Of a stretch of DNA of 5,550 bases, positions 1 to 5,522 are shown one piece after another; positions within the stretch are counted from its first letter, which is position 1, and the number at the start of each line of letters is the position of its first letter. The translations under genes were made by a program, and so were the position numbers. The stretch is from Oscillospiraceae bacterium. GTDB taxonomy: Bacteria > Bacillota > Clostridia > Oscillospirales > Acutalibacteraceae. The stretch spans positions 1-5,550 of the forward strand of contig JAQXHW010000142.1 in the NCBI GenBank assembly GCA_029007475.1, given 5' to 3'. Below the pieces are notes generated by a model that had not been told where the DNA came from, ran no database searches, and was given only the letters and a program-made list of their open reading frames with translations.

Positions 1-309
1 TTTGAGATTAGTATTATGAAATCCGTCGGTGCAACCGACAGCTTTGTTCGGATACCCTTTGTTATTGAGGGTATGTTTATCGGTCTTTTGGCAGGAATTA
101 TCTCCTCCGTTGTAACGTTTTTCCTCTACGGCGCAATGGCAAACGTTGTTAAGAGTATTACCCAAATTAACCTTACACCCTATTCACAGATAGGATGGAT
201 TGTGAACGCCGCCTTTATTTTGGCAGGCGTGCTCATCGGTGCTTTGGGAAGTGTGTTTTCAATCGGCAGATACCTCAGAAAAGAGGGCAACGAGCTTTTG
301 GGTTGGTAA
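1..309 (+). CDS. ftsX: Cell division protein FtsX, C-terminal part (5' end outside window)
   Basis: FtsX is the membrane subunit of the ABC-like FtsE-FtsX complex, which activates extracellular peptidoglycan hydrolases. The frame is open from base 1 and ends at TAA 307-309, giving 102 C-terminal residues. It opens with the conserved stretch before the third membrane helix (EISIMKSVGATDSFVRIPF, followed by VIEG), typical of FtsX, in which the chain meets the membrane after the large extracellular loop. Two hydrophobic helices follow: one from about VIEGMFIGLLAG to FFLYGAM, and a last one around AAFILAGVLIGALGSVFSIG, then a short basic cytoplasmic tail. The N-terminal half and the extracellular loop that would bind the hydrolase are outside the window; ftsE is expected upstream. 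The next gene is an M23 protein, a usual FtsX partner, which supports the call. The ATG at 16 is an internal methionine, not the start. Confidence 0.93.
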   Translation, partial: FEISIMKSVGATDSFVRIPFVIEGMFIGLLAGIISSVVTFFLYGAMANVVKSITQINLTPYSQIGWIVNAAFILAGVLIGALGSVFSIGRYLRKEGNELLGW

Positions 310-323
310 ATGGGTTAAAAAGC

Positions 324-377
324 TATCGGCTGAAAAAACCGAAAACCGTCGTTTGATATGTTTTCGGGATATCGGCT
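324..377 (+). repeat. Intergenic hairpin bracketed by an 8-bp direct repeat
   Basis: The 91-bp gap between ftsX and the M23 gene holds a perfect 8-bp inverted repeat, CCGAAAAC (339-346) and GTTTTCGG (360-367), with a 13-base loop. It is bracketed by a direct repeat TATCGGCT at 324-331 and 370-377. No T-run follows, so it is not an intrinsic terminator. I see no convincing -35/-10 pair in the gap, so the M23 gene is probably transcribed from upstream through this element. A role in mRNA processing or stability is possible but unproven. Confidence 0.45.
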
Positions 378-400
378 TCATGTAAATTGAGGTGACTACT

Positions 401-1621
401 ATGATTAAGAAAATATTAGCTATCCTTATGGCTGCTTTTGTTATTGTAGGTACGATTATCGCCGTAAGCGCCGATACTATCGGCGACCTTCAGGACGAAA
501 AGGACAGACTTGAGCAGGAGGCTCAGGAGGCTCAGAATAAAGTCAACGAGGCTCAAGGTGATATCGACGACAAGCAAGAGGATATCGATAAGATTGTTGA
601 GCAGATAGCCGTTGTAAACGGAGAAATATCCGAGATACAGGCAAGCATCGAAAGCTACAAAGCAGATATCTTAGAGAAAGAGGACTCCATAGCAGAGCTC
701 ACCGAGAAGGCTGAGGAGAGTATGGATGTTTTCAGGGCAAGACTCTGTGCAATCTATAAAGCAGGCGACGTCTCTGCACTTGAGATTATTTTAGGGGCTT
801 CCGATTTTAACGATTTCGTTGATAAGGTTCAGCTTTTAGAGAGCATGAACGAAAAGGACGCAAAGCTCCTTGATGAAATCTCAGCTCAAATGGATACTAT
901 CAACAAAGAGGTTGAGTCCCTAAATTCCGATAAGGACTTATTAGAGGTTGAGGAAGCCGAACTTGCGGACAAACAGGCAGAGCTCAACGATATATTAACC
1001 GAGCATGAGAAGGAGCTTGCGGTTCTCTACGGAGTTCAGGAGGACGCTCAGAATACTCTTGATTCCATTGAGGCATCTCAGGCAGAAAATGAGAAAAAAA
1101 TTCAAGATTATTACGATTCTCTCAAGGAAGATGAGGGCGGTACTTCAAGCGGCGGTTCCGGCTCAGGAACGGTTGTTACACCTCCCCAGGGCGGCGGCTG
1201 GGTATGGCCCACTCCCGCACACTACTACATAACCTCCTATTACTGTGAGGACAGAGGCTCCTACTACCACGGCGGTCTTGATATCGCAGGCGTAAACTTC
1301 ATGGGCTGTAATGTAGTTGCGGCTTGCTCCGGTACTGTTATCGACAGCTATAACTACTGCGCCCACAACTGGGGCAAGTACGGAAGCTGCGGCTGTAACG
1401 GAGGTTGGGGTAACTACGTTTGGATTGACCACGGCAACGGCAAGGCCACTATCTATGCTCACCTAAGCTCGGCGATTGTTTATCCCGGTCAGTCTGTTAG
1501 TGCAGGTCAGCTTATCGGTTACGGCGGCACCACGGGCTACTCAACGGGTCCTCATCTGCACTTCGAATGTCGCTACTACGGCACAAAGTACGACCCTCTT
1601 ACCGAGTTCCCCTATATGTAA
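401..1621 (+). CDS. Secreted coiled-coil murein hydrolase, M23/LytM family (EnvC/PcsB-like FtsEX partner)
   Basis: Predicted secreted zinc endopeptidase (406 aa) that cuts peptide cross-links of peptidoglycan, probably under FtsEX control. ATG 401 is preferred because GAGGTGA (389-395) is a good ribosome site for it; the in-frame GTG at 392 lies inside that site. Residues 1-24 form a signal peptide (basic start, hydrophobic core, VSA before D25). Residues 28-107 and about 150-240 are heptad-like coiled coils rich in E, K, D and Q, separated by a hinge (about 108-150, RLCAIYKAGDVSALEIILGA) like that of PcsB/EnvC-type proteins. A Gly/Ser/Pro linker (about 246-266) leads to the M23 domain. Its zinc and catalytic residues are all present: H290-x3-D294, H354 (YAHLS) and H385-x-H387 (GPHLHFE). 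A cysteine-rich loop (319-336) interrupts the fold. The gene sits directly after ftsX, the usual place for such a partner. Family assignment is firm; the cleaved bond and the FtsX contact are inferred. Confidence 0.93.
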   Translation: MIKKILAILMAAFVIVGTIIAVSADTIGDLQDEKDRLEQEAQEAQNKVNEAQGDIDDKQEDIDKIVEQIAVVNGEISEIQASIESYKADILEKEDSIAELTEKAEESMDVFRARLCAIYKAGDVSALEIILGASDFNDFVDKVQLLESMNEKDAKLLDEISAQMDTINKEVESLNSDKDLLEVEEAELADKQAELNDILTEHEKELAVLYGVQEDAQNTLDSIEASQAENEKKIQDYYDSLKEDEGGTSSGGSGSGTVVTPPQGGGWVWPTPAHYYITSYYCEDRGSYYHGGLDIAGVNFMGCNVVAACSGTVIDSYNYCAHNWGKYGSCGCNGGWGNYVWIDHGNGKATIYAHLSSAIVYPGQSVSAGQLIGYGGTTGYSTGPHLHFECRYYGTKYDPLTEFPYM

Positions 1622-1656
1622 TAAATACCTCTGTTTCCCAGTAAGGAGTGTTTTTG

Positions 1657-2022
1657 ATGAAGAAAAAAATTTCGCTTCCCATTGTGATTACGGTTGCTCT
1701 CTTGGCGGCGGCTATTGCTTTCTCTGCGGCATTTATAATTGCCCGTGCAAGCTTTAACAGCGAGCTTCATCAGCTTAGCGAAAAACAGGCTCTTTTCGGC
1801 AACCTTGCCGATATTGACCGCTGGGTAAGAGAAAATTACAGCGGAACTATCAACGAGGAAACCTTAAACCGTGAGCTTTGTAAGGCTTACGCCGACGCTA
1901 TCGGCGGCGACGTGCTCTATGTAAAGGCTGAGGATTTCGACGAAGCAAAGTATAAGAAAGGCGAAAACTGCGCCGTTTATCCTCTCTCAAACGGAGATAC
2001 AATGGTTATTCTCAAGAACTAA
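1657..2022 (+). CDS. Small membrane-anchored protein resembling the N-terminus of S41 (CtpA/CtpB) proteases, no catalytic domain
   Basis: A 121-aa protein. ATG 1657 is chosen because AAGGAG (1643-1648) lies 8 bases upstream; the in-frame GTG at 1648 overlaps that site. Residues 2-4 are KKK and about 5-31 form a hydrophobic helix (signal anchor). Residues 33-101 are a helical extracytoplasmic segment whose pattern (EKQALF, then IDRWVRENYSGTINEETLN, then AYADAIGG and a KAEDF box) matches the segment that precedes the PDZ domain in clostridial carboxy-terminal processing proteases. Those enzymes run to about 350-480 aa; here the chain ends soon after (MVILKN, TAA 2020-2022), with no PDZ domain and no Ser-Lys dyad. 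The gene follows the M23 gene by 35 bp and is followed by a terminator, so it is probably the last gene of the ftsX operon. It may be a functional regulatory or scaffold stub, or a relic of a full S41 gene. The homology is by eye and moderate; it could instead be an unrelated single-pass membrane protein. Confidence 0.72.
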   Translation: MKKKISLPIVITVALLAAAIAFSAAFIIARASFNSELHQLSEKQALFGNLADIDRWVRENYSGTINEETLNRELCKAYADAIGGDVLYVKAEDFDEAKYKKGENCAVYPLSNGDTMVILKN

Positions 2023-2063
2023 CAGTATCATCGGACTTATGTAAAATATAATCTAATAAAGCT

Positions 2064-2108
2064 AAAACCTCTCGCATATAATTAATAAGCAAGTGCGGGA
2101 GGTTTTTT
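2064..2108 (+). terminator. Intrinsic terminator of the ftsX-M23-small protein operon, overlapping the next gene's ribosome site
   Basis: The ascending arm AAAACCTCTCGCA (2064-2076) pairs with TGCGGGAGGTTTT (2094-2106): 13 bp with a single G-T wobble (T2072/G2098) and a 17-base loop, followed by a T-run to 2108. It lies 41 bases after the stop of the small gene. Its descending arm contains GGGAGG (2097-2102), the apparent Shine-Dalgarno site for the ATG at 2111. The loop also contains TATAAT (2077-2082). Confidence 0.88.
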
Positions 2109-2110
2109 GT

Positions 2111-2938
2111 ATGCTTACAACTCTTACAATAGATAACAGAGAGAAAAGTATTTTCAGGAGAAAGCCTCTCTGTTTTTTGCCTGCAAATTCTCTGAAGCTT
2201 TCCGAGAAATTTGCAGGAGATTTGAGAGTCAGAAGTTTTCTTTACATAAACCGCAGAGGAAAACTCTCTCTTGGCAGAATTGCCCGGAGGGTAGGGGAGA
2301 CCACAGTACTTTACAGCGGCAGCGACATCAAAGAAGCACCGGGGATAAATTTTTTCAGTGCGGAGAAATTCAGAGGCCGGCTTTGCGCCAACATGGCGAT
2401 AGCCTGTCTTGAAGCGCTCTCAAAAAAACCTCTGCCGATAAAAATCGGACTATATGACCCATTGGGTGAGGCTGTGGACTTGCCCGAGCATTTTCTTAAA
2501 TTTACCCACGAGGTTTTTGTTGTAACCGATAGTGTGGAACTATATAGGGACAGAGCTCAGGAGATAATGTGGGAGCGAGGTGCGCCCCTCTCCGTAAGCC
2601 GCCGCAGAGAGGCTCTTTCTCGCTGTGATTTGATAGTTGCACCCCATAGAATTACTACGGGCTTCGGGGTGAAAAATAACGCTGTCGTGCTCACCTGTGC
2701 AAGACCTGAGAAAAGTCTGTCCTGCCGAGTCTATTACAGGTACGATTTCAAGCTCCCTCCGCCTTTTCATGAGCTGAAGCCCGACGGAATAGACACCGAG
2801 CTTTTTGCCGCCGGACTATACGAAATCTGCAAGATTTACTCCTTGGGAAACACGGTTCCTCTCCTTTGCCGGGGTGATTTTGATACCCAAACCTATCTTT
2901 CTTTAGGCAGAATTATCAAGGATGTCAAATCTACTTGA
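2111..2938 (+). CDS. Hypothetical protein, 275 aa, possible Rossmann-like core
   Basis: I do not recognise this protein. ATG 2111 is chosen because GGGAGG (2097-2102) sits 8 bases upstream; an in-frame GTG at 2093 lies in the terminator stem and lacks a ribosome site. No signal peptide or membrane helix is visible, so it is probably cytoplasmic. The N-terminal 100 residues are basic and Arg/Lys-rich (SIFRRKP, INRRGKLSLGRIARR). The middle shows alternating hydrophobic strands and helices: KIGLYDP (111-117), VFVVTD (135-140), then a helical EIMWERGAPLSVSRRREAL segment and CDLIVAP (172-178). This pattern is compatible with a Rossmann-like or nucleotide-binding fold, but there is no clear P-loop or GxGxxG motif. 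Cysteines are scattered, with no metal-binding cluster. It lies between a cell-wall operon and greA, and the greA promoter starts within its stop codon, so the gene seems to be its own unit. Codon use looks like that of a real gene of this genome. Function is unknown. Confidence 0.82.
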   Translation: MLTTLTIDNREKSIFRRKPLCFLPANSLKLSEKFAGDLRVRSFLYINRRGKLSLGRIARRVGETTVLYSGSDIKEAPGINFFSAEKFRGRLCANMAIACLEALSKKPLPIKIGLYDPLGEAVDLPEHFLKFTHEVFVVTDSVELYRDRAQEIMWERGAPLSVSRRREALSRCDLIVAPHRITTGFGVKNNAVVLTCARPEKSLSCRVYYRYDFKLPPPFHELKPDGIDTELFAAGLYEICKIYSLGNTVPLLCRGDFDTQTYLSLGRIIKDVKST

Positions 2939-2963
2939 CATTAAGAAAAATAAAACTTATAAT
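2935..2963 (+). promoter_or_regulatory. Consensus sigma-A promoter for greA
   Basis: TTGACA (2935-2940) and TATAAT (2958-2963) are separated by exactly 17 bp, a full match to the consensus for the vegetative sigma factor. The -35 box overlaps the TGA stop (2936-2938) of the upstream gene. Transcription should start near 2970, giving a leader of about 30 bases with the ribosome site AAAGGA (2986-2991) before ATG 3002. Confidence 0.93.
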
Positions 2964-3001
2964 ATATCTTATTAATATGCAGAAGAAAGGATCTGTCAAG
3001 T

Positions 3002-3475
3002 ATGGCTAAATCCATTATGATTACAGCCGAGGGTCTTAAACAGCTCGAGGATGAGCTTGACCTCTTAAAAGGCGAAAAACGAAAAGAAATTGCTGAAAAG
3101 ATCAAGGTTGCCCGTTCTTACGGCGACCTTTCCGAAAACAGTGAATATGACGATGCTAAAAACGAACAGGCTATTTTGGAGGCAAGAATTGCCACTATCG
3201 AGGCAACCCTCAAGGTAGCCGTTGTAATCGACGAAAGCGGAATTTCAGGCGAAACCGTTTCAGTAGGCTCTAAGGTACGTCTTGAGAATATTACTCGCGG
3301 TATGGAGGTTACCTATCGCATCACAGGCTCCAACGAGGCTAACCCCAGAGAGGCAAAAATCTCTGATGAATCTCCCGTAGGCAAGGGCCTTTTGGGTCAT
3401 CATGTAGGCGATGTTGTTGAGATTGAAACTCCCGCCGGCGTTATGGGCTTCAAGGTGCTTGAAATCTCAAGGTAA
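3002..3475 (+). CDS. greA: Transcription elongation factor GreA
   Basis: GreA (157 aa, the normal length) binds in the secondary channel of RNA polymerase and stimulates cleavage of the 3' end of backtracked RNA, releasing stalled complexes. Residues 1-75 form the N-terminal coiled-coil hairpin (LKQLEDELDLLKGEKRKEI, then KIKVARSYGDLSENSEYDDA); the conserved acidic tip residues D42 and E45 lie in GDLSENSEYD. Residues from about 80 to 157 form the FKBP-like C-terminal domain (VSVGSKVRLENI ... ESPVGKGLLGHHVGDVVEIETP). ATG 3002 follows AAAGGA by 10 bases. The gene has its own strong promoter and its own terminator, so it can be expressed alone; lysS follows on the same strand, an order common in Firmicutes. 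Nothing is missing. Confidence 0.98.
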   Translation: MAKSIMITAEGLKQLEDELDLLKGEKRKEIAEKIKVARSYGDLSENSEYDDAKNEQAILEARIATIEATLKVAVVIDESGISGETVSVGSKVRLENITRGMEVTYRITGSNEANPREAKISDESPVGKGLLGHHVGDVVEIETPAGVMGFKVLEISR

Positions 3476-3488
3476 TATGGAGAACTTC

Positions 3489-3511
3489 GGGCGGCTTATG
3501 TCGCCCTTTTT
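3489..3511 (+). terminator. Intrinsic terminator of greA
   Basis: GGGCGGC (3489-3495) pairs with GTCGCCC (3500-3506) around a TTAT loop: 7 bp with one G-T pair, followed by five T (3507-3511). It lies 13 bases after the greA stop. Confidence 0.9.
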
Positions 3512-3549
3512 CATCGAATACTCCGCTAAAGCGATGTACGACCTACGAA

Positions 3550-3592
3550 AAAGCTCCTAAAGGCTTTTCCTTTACCCGCTGTAAGGAGCTTT
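3550..3592 (+). promoter_or_regulatory. Compound hairpin upstream of lysS (possible leader structure or minus-strand terminator)
   Basis: An outer perfect 9-bp stem, AAAGCTCCT (3550-3558) with AGGAGCTTT (3584-3592), encloses an inner 5-bp stem, AAAGG (3559-3563) with CCTTT (3569-3573). The two stems stack directly on the 5' side. On the + strand only TTT follows, then ATG-TCAAT. On the minus strand the outer stem is followed by TTTTTCG, so it reads better as a minus-strand or bidirectional terminator. No T-box (AGGGTGGNACC) or lysine-riboswitch core is present. It lies 65 bases upstream of lysS. Confidence 0.6.
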
Positions 3593-3618
3593 ATGTCAAT
3601 ATAAATAAAATATATGAT
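3590..3618 (+). promoter_or_regulatory. Weak candidate promoter for lysS
   Basis: TTTATG (3590-3595; 3 of 6 matches to the -35 consensus) and TATGAT (3613-3618; 5 of 6 to the -10) are 17 bp apart. Since greA ends in a good terminator, lysS needs some promoter in 3512-3650, and this AT-rich stretch is the best match I found, but it is poor. TATAAA at 3600 is an alternative -10 with no -35. Confidence 0.3.
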
Positions 3619-3656
3619 TTACAGACTAAAAGCCTATGTAAGAAAGGAATTTGAAC

Positions 3657-5156
3657 ATGAGCGAACAAAATCGTAGCATTACCACTTTAGAAAATGTTAC
3701 CGAACAGCAGCAGATTCGCATGGACAAGCTCTTTGCCATGCAGGATGCCGGACGTGACCCTTTTATGGTGAACACCTCCGACAGAGATACCTATGCTAAG
3801 GATATCACCGATAGCTTTGAGGAATTTGAGGGAAAGACCGTCTGTGTTGCAGGACGTATTAAGTCTAAGCGCGGCAAGGGCAAGGTTATGTTTATGGACC
3901 TTTGGGACGTAAGCGGAAAAATTCAGATTTTCTCCAAGTTCGACGATTTGGGCGAGGAGGCTTATGCCGGTCTTAAAAAGTGGGATATCGGCGATATCGT
4001 TGAGATTAAGGGCTATGTATTCAGAACTCAGATGGGTGAGGTTTCTATCCACTCTACCGAAGTTAAGCTCCTTGCAAAGTCTCTGCTTCCTTTACCTGAG
4101 AAATTCCACGGCCTGAAGGACCCTGACCTCAGATACCGTCAGAGATACGTTGACATGATTATGAACCCCGAGGTTATGGAAACCTTCAGAAAGCGCACTA
4201 AGATTGTTTCCGAGATTAGAAAATATCTTGACAGCGAGGCTTATTTTGAGGTTGAAACCCCTGTACTAAATACTATTGCAGGCGGTGCTGCTGCGAGACC
4301 CTTTATTACTCACCACAACACCCTCGATATTGATATGTACCTGAGAATTGCTACCGAGCTTTACTTAAAGCGTCTTATCGTCGGCGGCATGGAGAGAGTT
4401 TACGAGATTGGCAGACTCTTCAGAAACGAGGGTATGGATACAAGCCACAACCCCGAGTTTACAACTATCGAGATTTATGAGGCATATACCGACCTTCGCG
4501 GCATGATGGAGAGAACAGAGCAGATTGTTAACCGCTGCTGTATGGCGGCTAACGGCACCGATGAAATTGAGTATCAGGGTCAGGAAATCAGCCTTAAATT
4601 GCCCTTTGCACGCATGACCATGATTGATGCGGTTAAGAAGTACGCAAATGTGGACTTCTCAGAATTCATGGGCGATACCGAAAAGGCAAAAGAGGTTGCA
4701 AAGGTTCTCAATATTGAGGTTAAGCCCACCGATACATGGGGCAATATTCTCAACACCGCTTTCGAAGAGTACGTTGAGGAAAACCTTGTTCAGCCTACAT
4801 TTATTACGGAGTATCCCGTTGAGGTTTCACCCCTTACAAAGCGACTTGAGGGTAATCCCTTAATGGTTGACCGCTTCGAACTTTTCGTAACCGGCAGAGA
4901 GCTTGCAAACGCATACACCGAGCTTAATGACCCTCTAGACCAGAGAAAGAGATTTGAGCATCAGATGGAGCTTCGCGCCGCAGGTGACGACGAGGCAAAC
5001 GAGATTGACGAGGATTTCCTTACGGCTCTTTCCTACGGTATGCCCCCCACAGGCGGCATGGGTATGGGCATCGACAGACTTGTTATGCTTCTCACCGACT
5101 CCGCATCAATCCGCGACGTTATCCTATTCCCGACAATGAAACCATTAAGTGACTAA
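3657..5156 (+). CDS. lysS: Lysine--tRNA ligase, class II (LysRS)
   Basis: Attaches lysine to tRNA-Lys using ATP in the cytoplasm. Complete at 499 aa, as usual for bacterial class II LysRS. ATG 3657 follows AGAAAGGA (3641-3648) at 8 bases; the in-frame TTG at 3651 is less well placed. Residues from about 60 to 145 form the OB-fold anticodon-binding domain (KTVCVAGRIKSKRGKGKVMF, then WDVSGKIQIF). The catalytic domain follows: motif 1 around AYFEVETPVLNTIAGGAAARPF; motif 2 around RVYEIGRLFRNEGMDTSHNP, with the ATP-binding R256; motif 3 around PPTGGMGMGIDRLVMLL, with R474. The lysine-specific GRELANAYTELNDP stretch is also intact. The gene is probably transcribed separately from greA because of the terminator at 3489-3511. 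No frameshift or missing catalytic residue. Confidence 0.98.
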   Translation: MSEQNRSITTLENVTEQQQIRMDKLFAMQDAGRDPFMVNTSDRDTYAKDITDSFEEFEGKTVCVAGRIKSKRGKGKVMFMDLWDVSGKIQIFSKFDDLGEEAYAGLKKWDIGDIVEIKGYVFRTQMGEVSIHSTEVKLLAKSLLPLPEKFHGLKDPDLRYRQRYVDMIMNPEVMETFRKRTKIVSEIRKYLDSEAYFEVETPVLNTIAGGAAARPFITHHNTLDIDMYLRIATELYLKRLIVGGMERVYEIGRLFRNEGMDTSHNPEFTTIEIYEAYTDLRGMMERTEQIVNRCCMAANGTDEIEYQGQEISLKLPFARMTMIDAVKKYANVDFSEFMGDTEKAKEVAKVLNIEVKPTDTWGNILNTAFEEYVEENLVQPTFITEYPVEVSPLTKRLEGNPLMVDRFELFVTGRELANAYTELNDPLDQRKRFEHQMELRAAGDDEANEIDEDFLTALSYGMPPTGGMGMGIDRLVMLLTDSASIRDVILFPTMKPLSD

Positions 5157-5289
5157 AACACAATATATGGCGTTATAACTTCTTAAAACACCCTAAATAT
5201 TGCGGTTTTAGAAAATCAAATCGTTACTTTACTAAAAATGACCAAAGCAGCGTGTAATACAAGTATAGCGTGAAAACGCAAAAAATTAA

Positions 5290-5326
5290 GGGCTACAAGA
5301 CCGGATAAGTCTTATAGCCCTTTTTT
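5290..5326 (+). terminator. Strong intrinsic terminator after lysS, likely bidirectional
   Basis: GGGCTACAAGAC (5290-5301) pairs with GTCTTATAGCCC (5309-5320): 11 pairs with one C-A mismatch and a 7-base loop CGGATAA, then six T (5321-5326). An A-rich run precedes the stem, so on the minus strand the same hairpin is followed by TTAATTTTTT and could also end leftward transcripts. It lies 133 bases after the lysS stop, making a long 3' UTR. Confidence 0.9.
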
Positions 5327-5327
5327 C

Positions 5328-5414
5328 TTATTTTGTTTGAATTTCAGTTGTCCTTCCGAAAAGTTTGTAGTATGTAACTACTTCCTCATTATCAAGCAAA
5401 TAGTAATTGATGGC
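5328..5414 (-). pseudogene. Possible C-terminal remnant of a minus-strand gene
   Basis: Reading leftward, 28 codons are open before TAA (5328-5330): AINYYLLDNEEVVTYYKLF, then GRTTEIQTK. The composition is protein-like, and the stop lies immediately before the T-run side of a bidirectional terminator, as a converging gene end would. An in-frame TGA at 5415-5417 precedes it; further upstream the frame has no other stop into the operator region. No start codon with a ribosome site is seen. This could be the decayed tail of a gene or chance. Confidence 0.2.
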
Positions 5415-5463
5415 TCAGCAATAATAACTTTTTGCGATAGATAGGCGTTTTGAACTGCAGCTT

Positions 5464-5487
5464 GACTTGTTGACAAATCAACAAGTC
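5464..5487 (+). promoter_or_regulatory. Operator 1: long palindrome over the -35 box
   Basis: GACTTGTTGA (5464-5473) and TCAACAAGTC (5478-5487) are perfect 10-bp arms around CAAA. The core TTGTTGA-N4-TCAACAA is repeated at 5505-5522. The right part of the left arm supplies the -35 hexamer TTGACA, so a bound dimer would block RNA polymerase. Size and symmetry fit a MarR- or TetR-family repressor. Confidence 0.85.
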
Positions 5488-5498
5488 TGTGCTATACT
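5470..5498 (+). promoter_or_regulatory. Sigma-A promoter of the right-edge gene
   Basis: TTGACA (5470-5475; consensus) and TATACT (5493-5498; 5 of 6) are 17 bp apart. Transcription should start near 5505. The promoter is embedded between two copies of the same operator, so it is probably repressible. Confidence 0.9.
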
Positions 5499-5504
5499 CT
5501 ACAC

Positions 5505-5522
5505 TTGTTGAAACTTCAACAA
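5505..5522 (+). promoter_or_regulatory. Operator 2: second copy at the transcription start
   Basis: TTGTTGAA (5505-5512) and TTCAACAA (5515-5522) repeat the operator core TTGTTGA-N4-TCAACAA, centred 38 bp downstream of operator 1. It begins at the predicted +1, so the mRNA would also start with a 7-8 bp hairpin just ahead of the ribosome site. Confidence 0.85.

Noticed and set aside
392..400. GTG 392 as start of the M23 gene
   Set aside because: The GTG is part of the GAGGTGA ribosome site that serves ATG 401; starting at 401 also gives a standard signal peptide beginning MIKK.
1163..1462. 99-codon minus-strand open frame inside the M23 gene
   Set aside because: Antisense shadow of the Gly/Tyr-rich M23 domain, rich in Ala and Val as expected from the complement; no translation signals.
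2047..2052. TATAAT as a promoter for the unknown gene
   Set aside because: No acceptable -35 box lies 16-18 bp upstream, and transcripts from here would run through the terminator hairpin.
3618..3640. TTTACA (3618-3623) as a -35 box for lysS
   Set aside because: At 16-18 bp spacing the sequence is AGAAAG-like ribosome-site DNA, not a -10 box.
3512..3656. T-box or lysine riboswitch controlling lysS
   Set aside because: No AGGGTGGNACC T-box sequence and no lysine-riboswitch core is present, and the leader is too short for either.
3687..4052. 121-codon open frame on the minus strand inside lysS
   Set aside because: It lies wholly antisense to the confident lysS gene, has no ribosome site or promoter, and its translation resembles no protein I know; it reflects codon bias of lysS.
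5268..5279. GCGT-GAAA-ACGC hairpin as a lysS terminator
   Set aside because: Only four base pairs and followed by A residues on the + strand; the strong hairpin at 5290-5326 is the real terminator.
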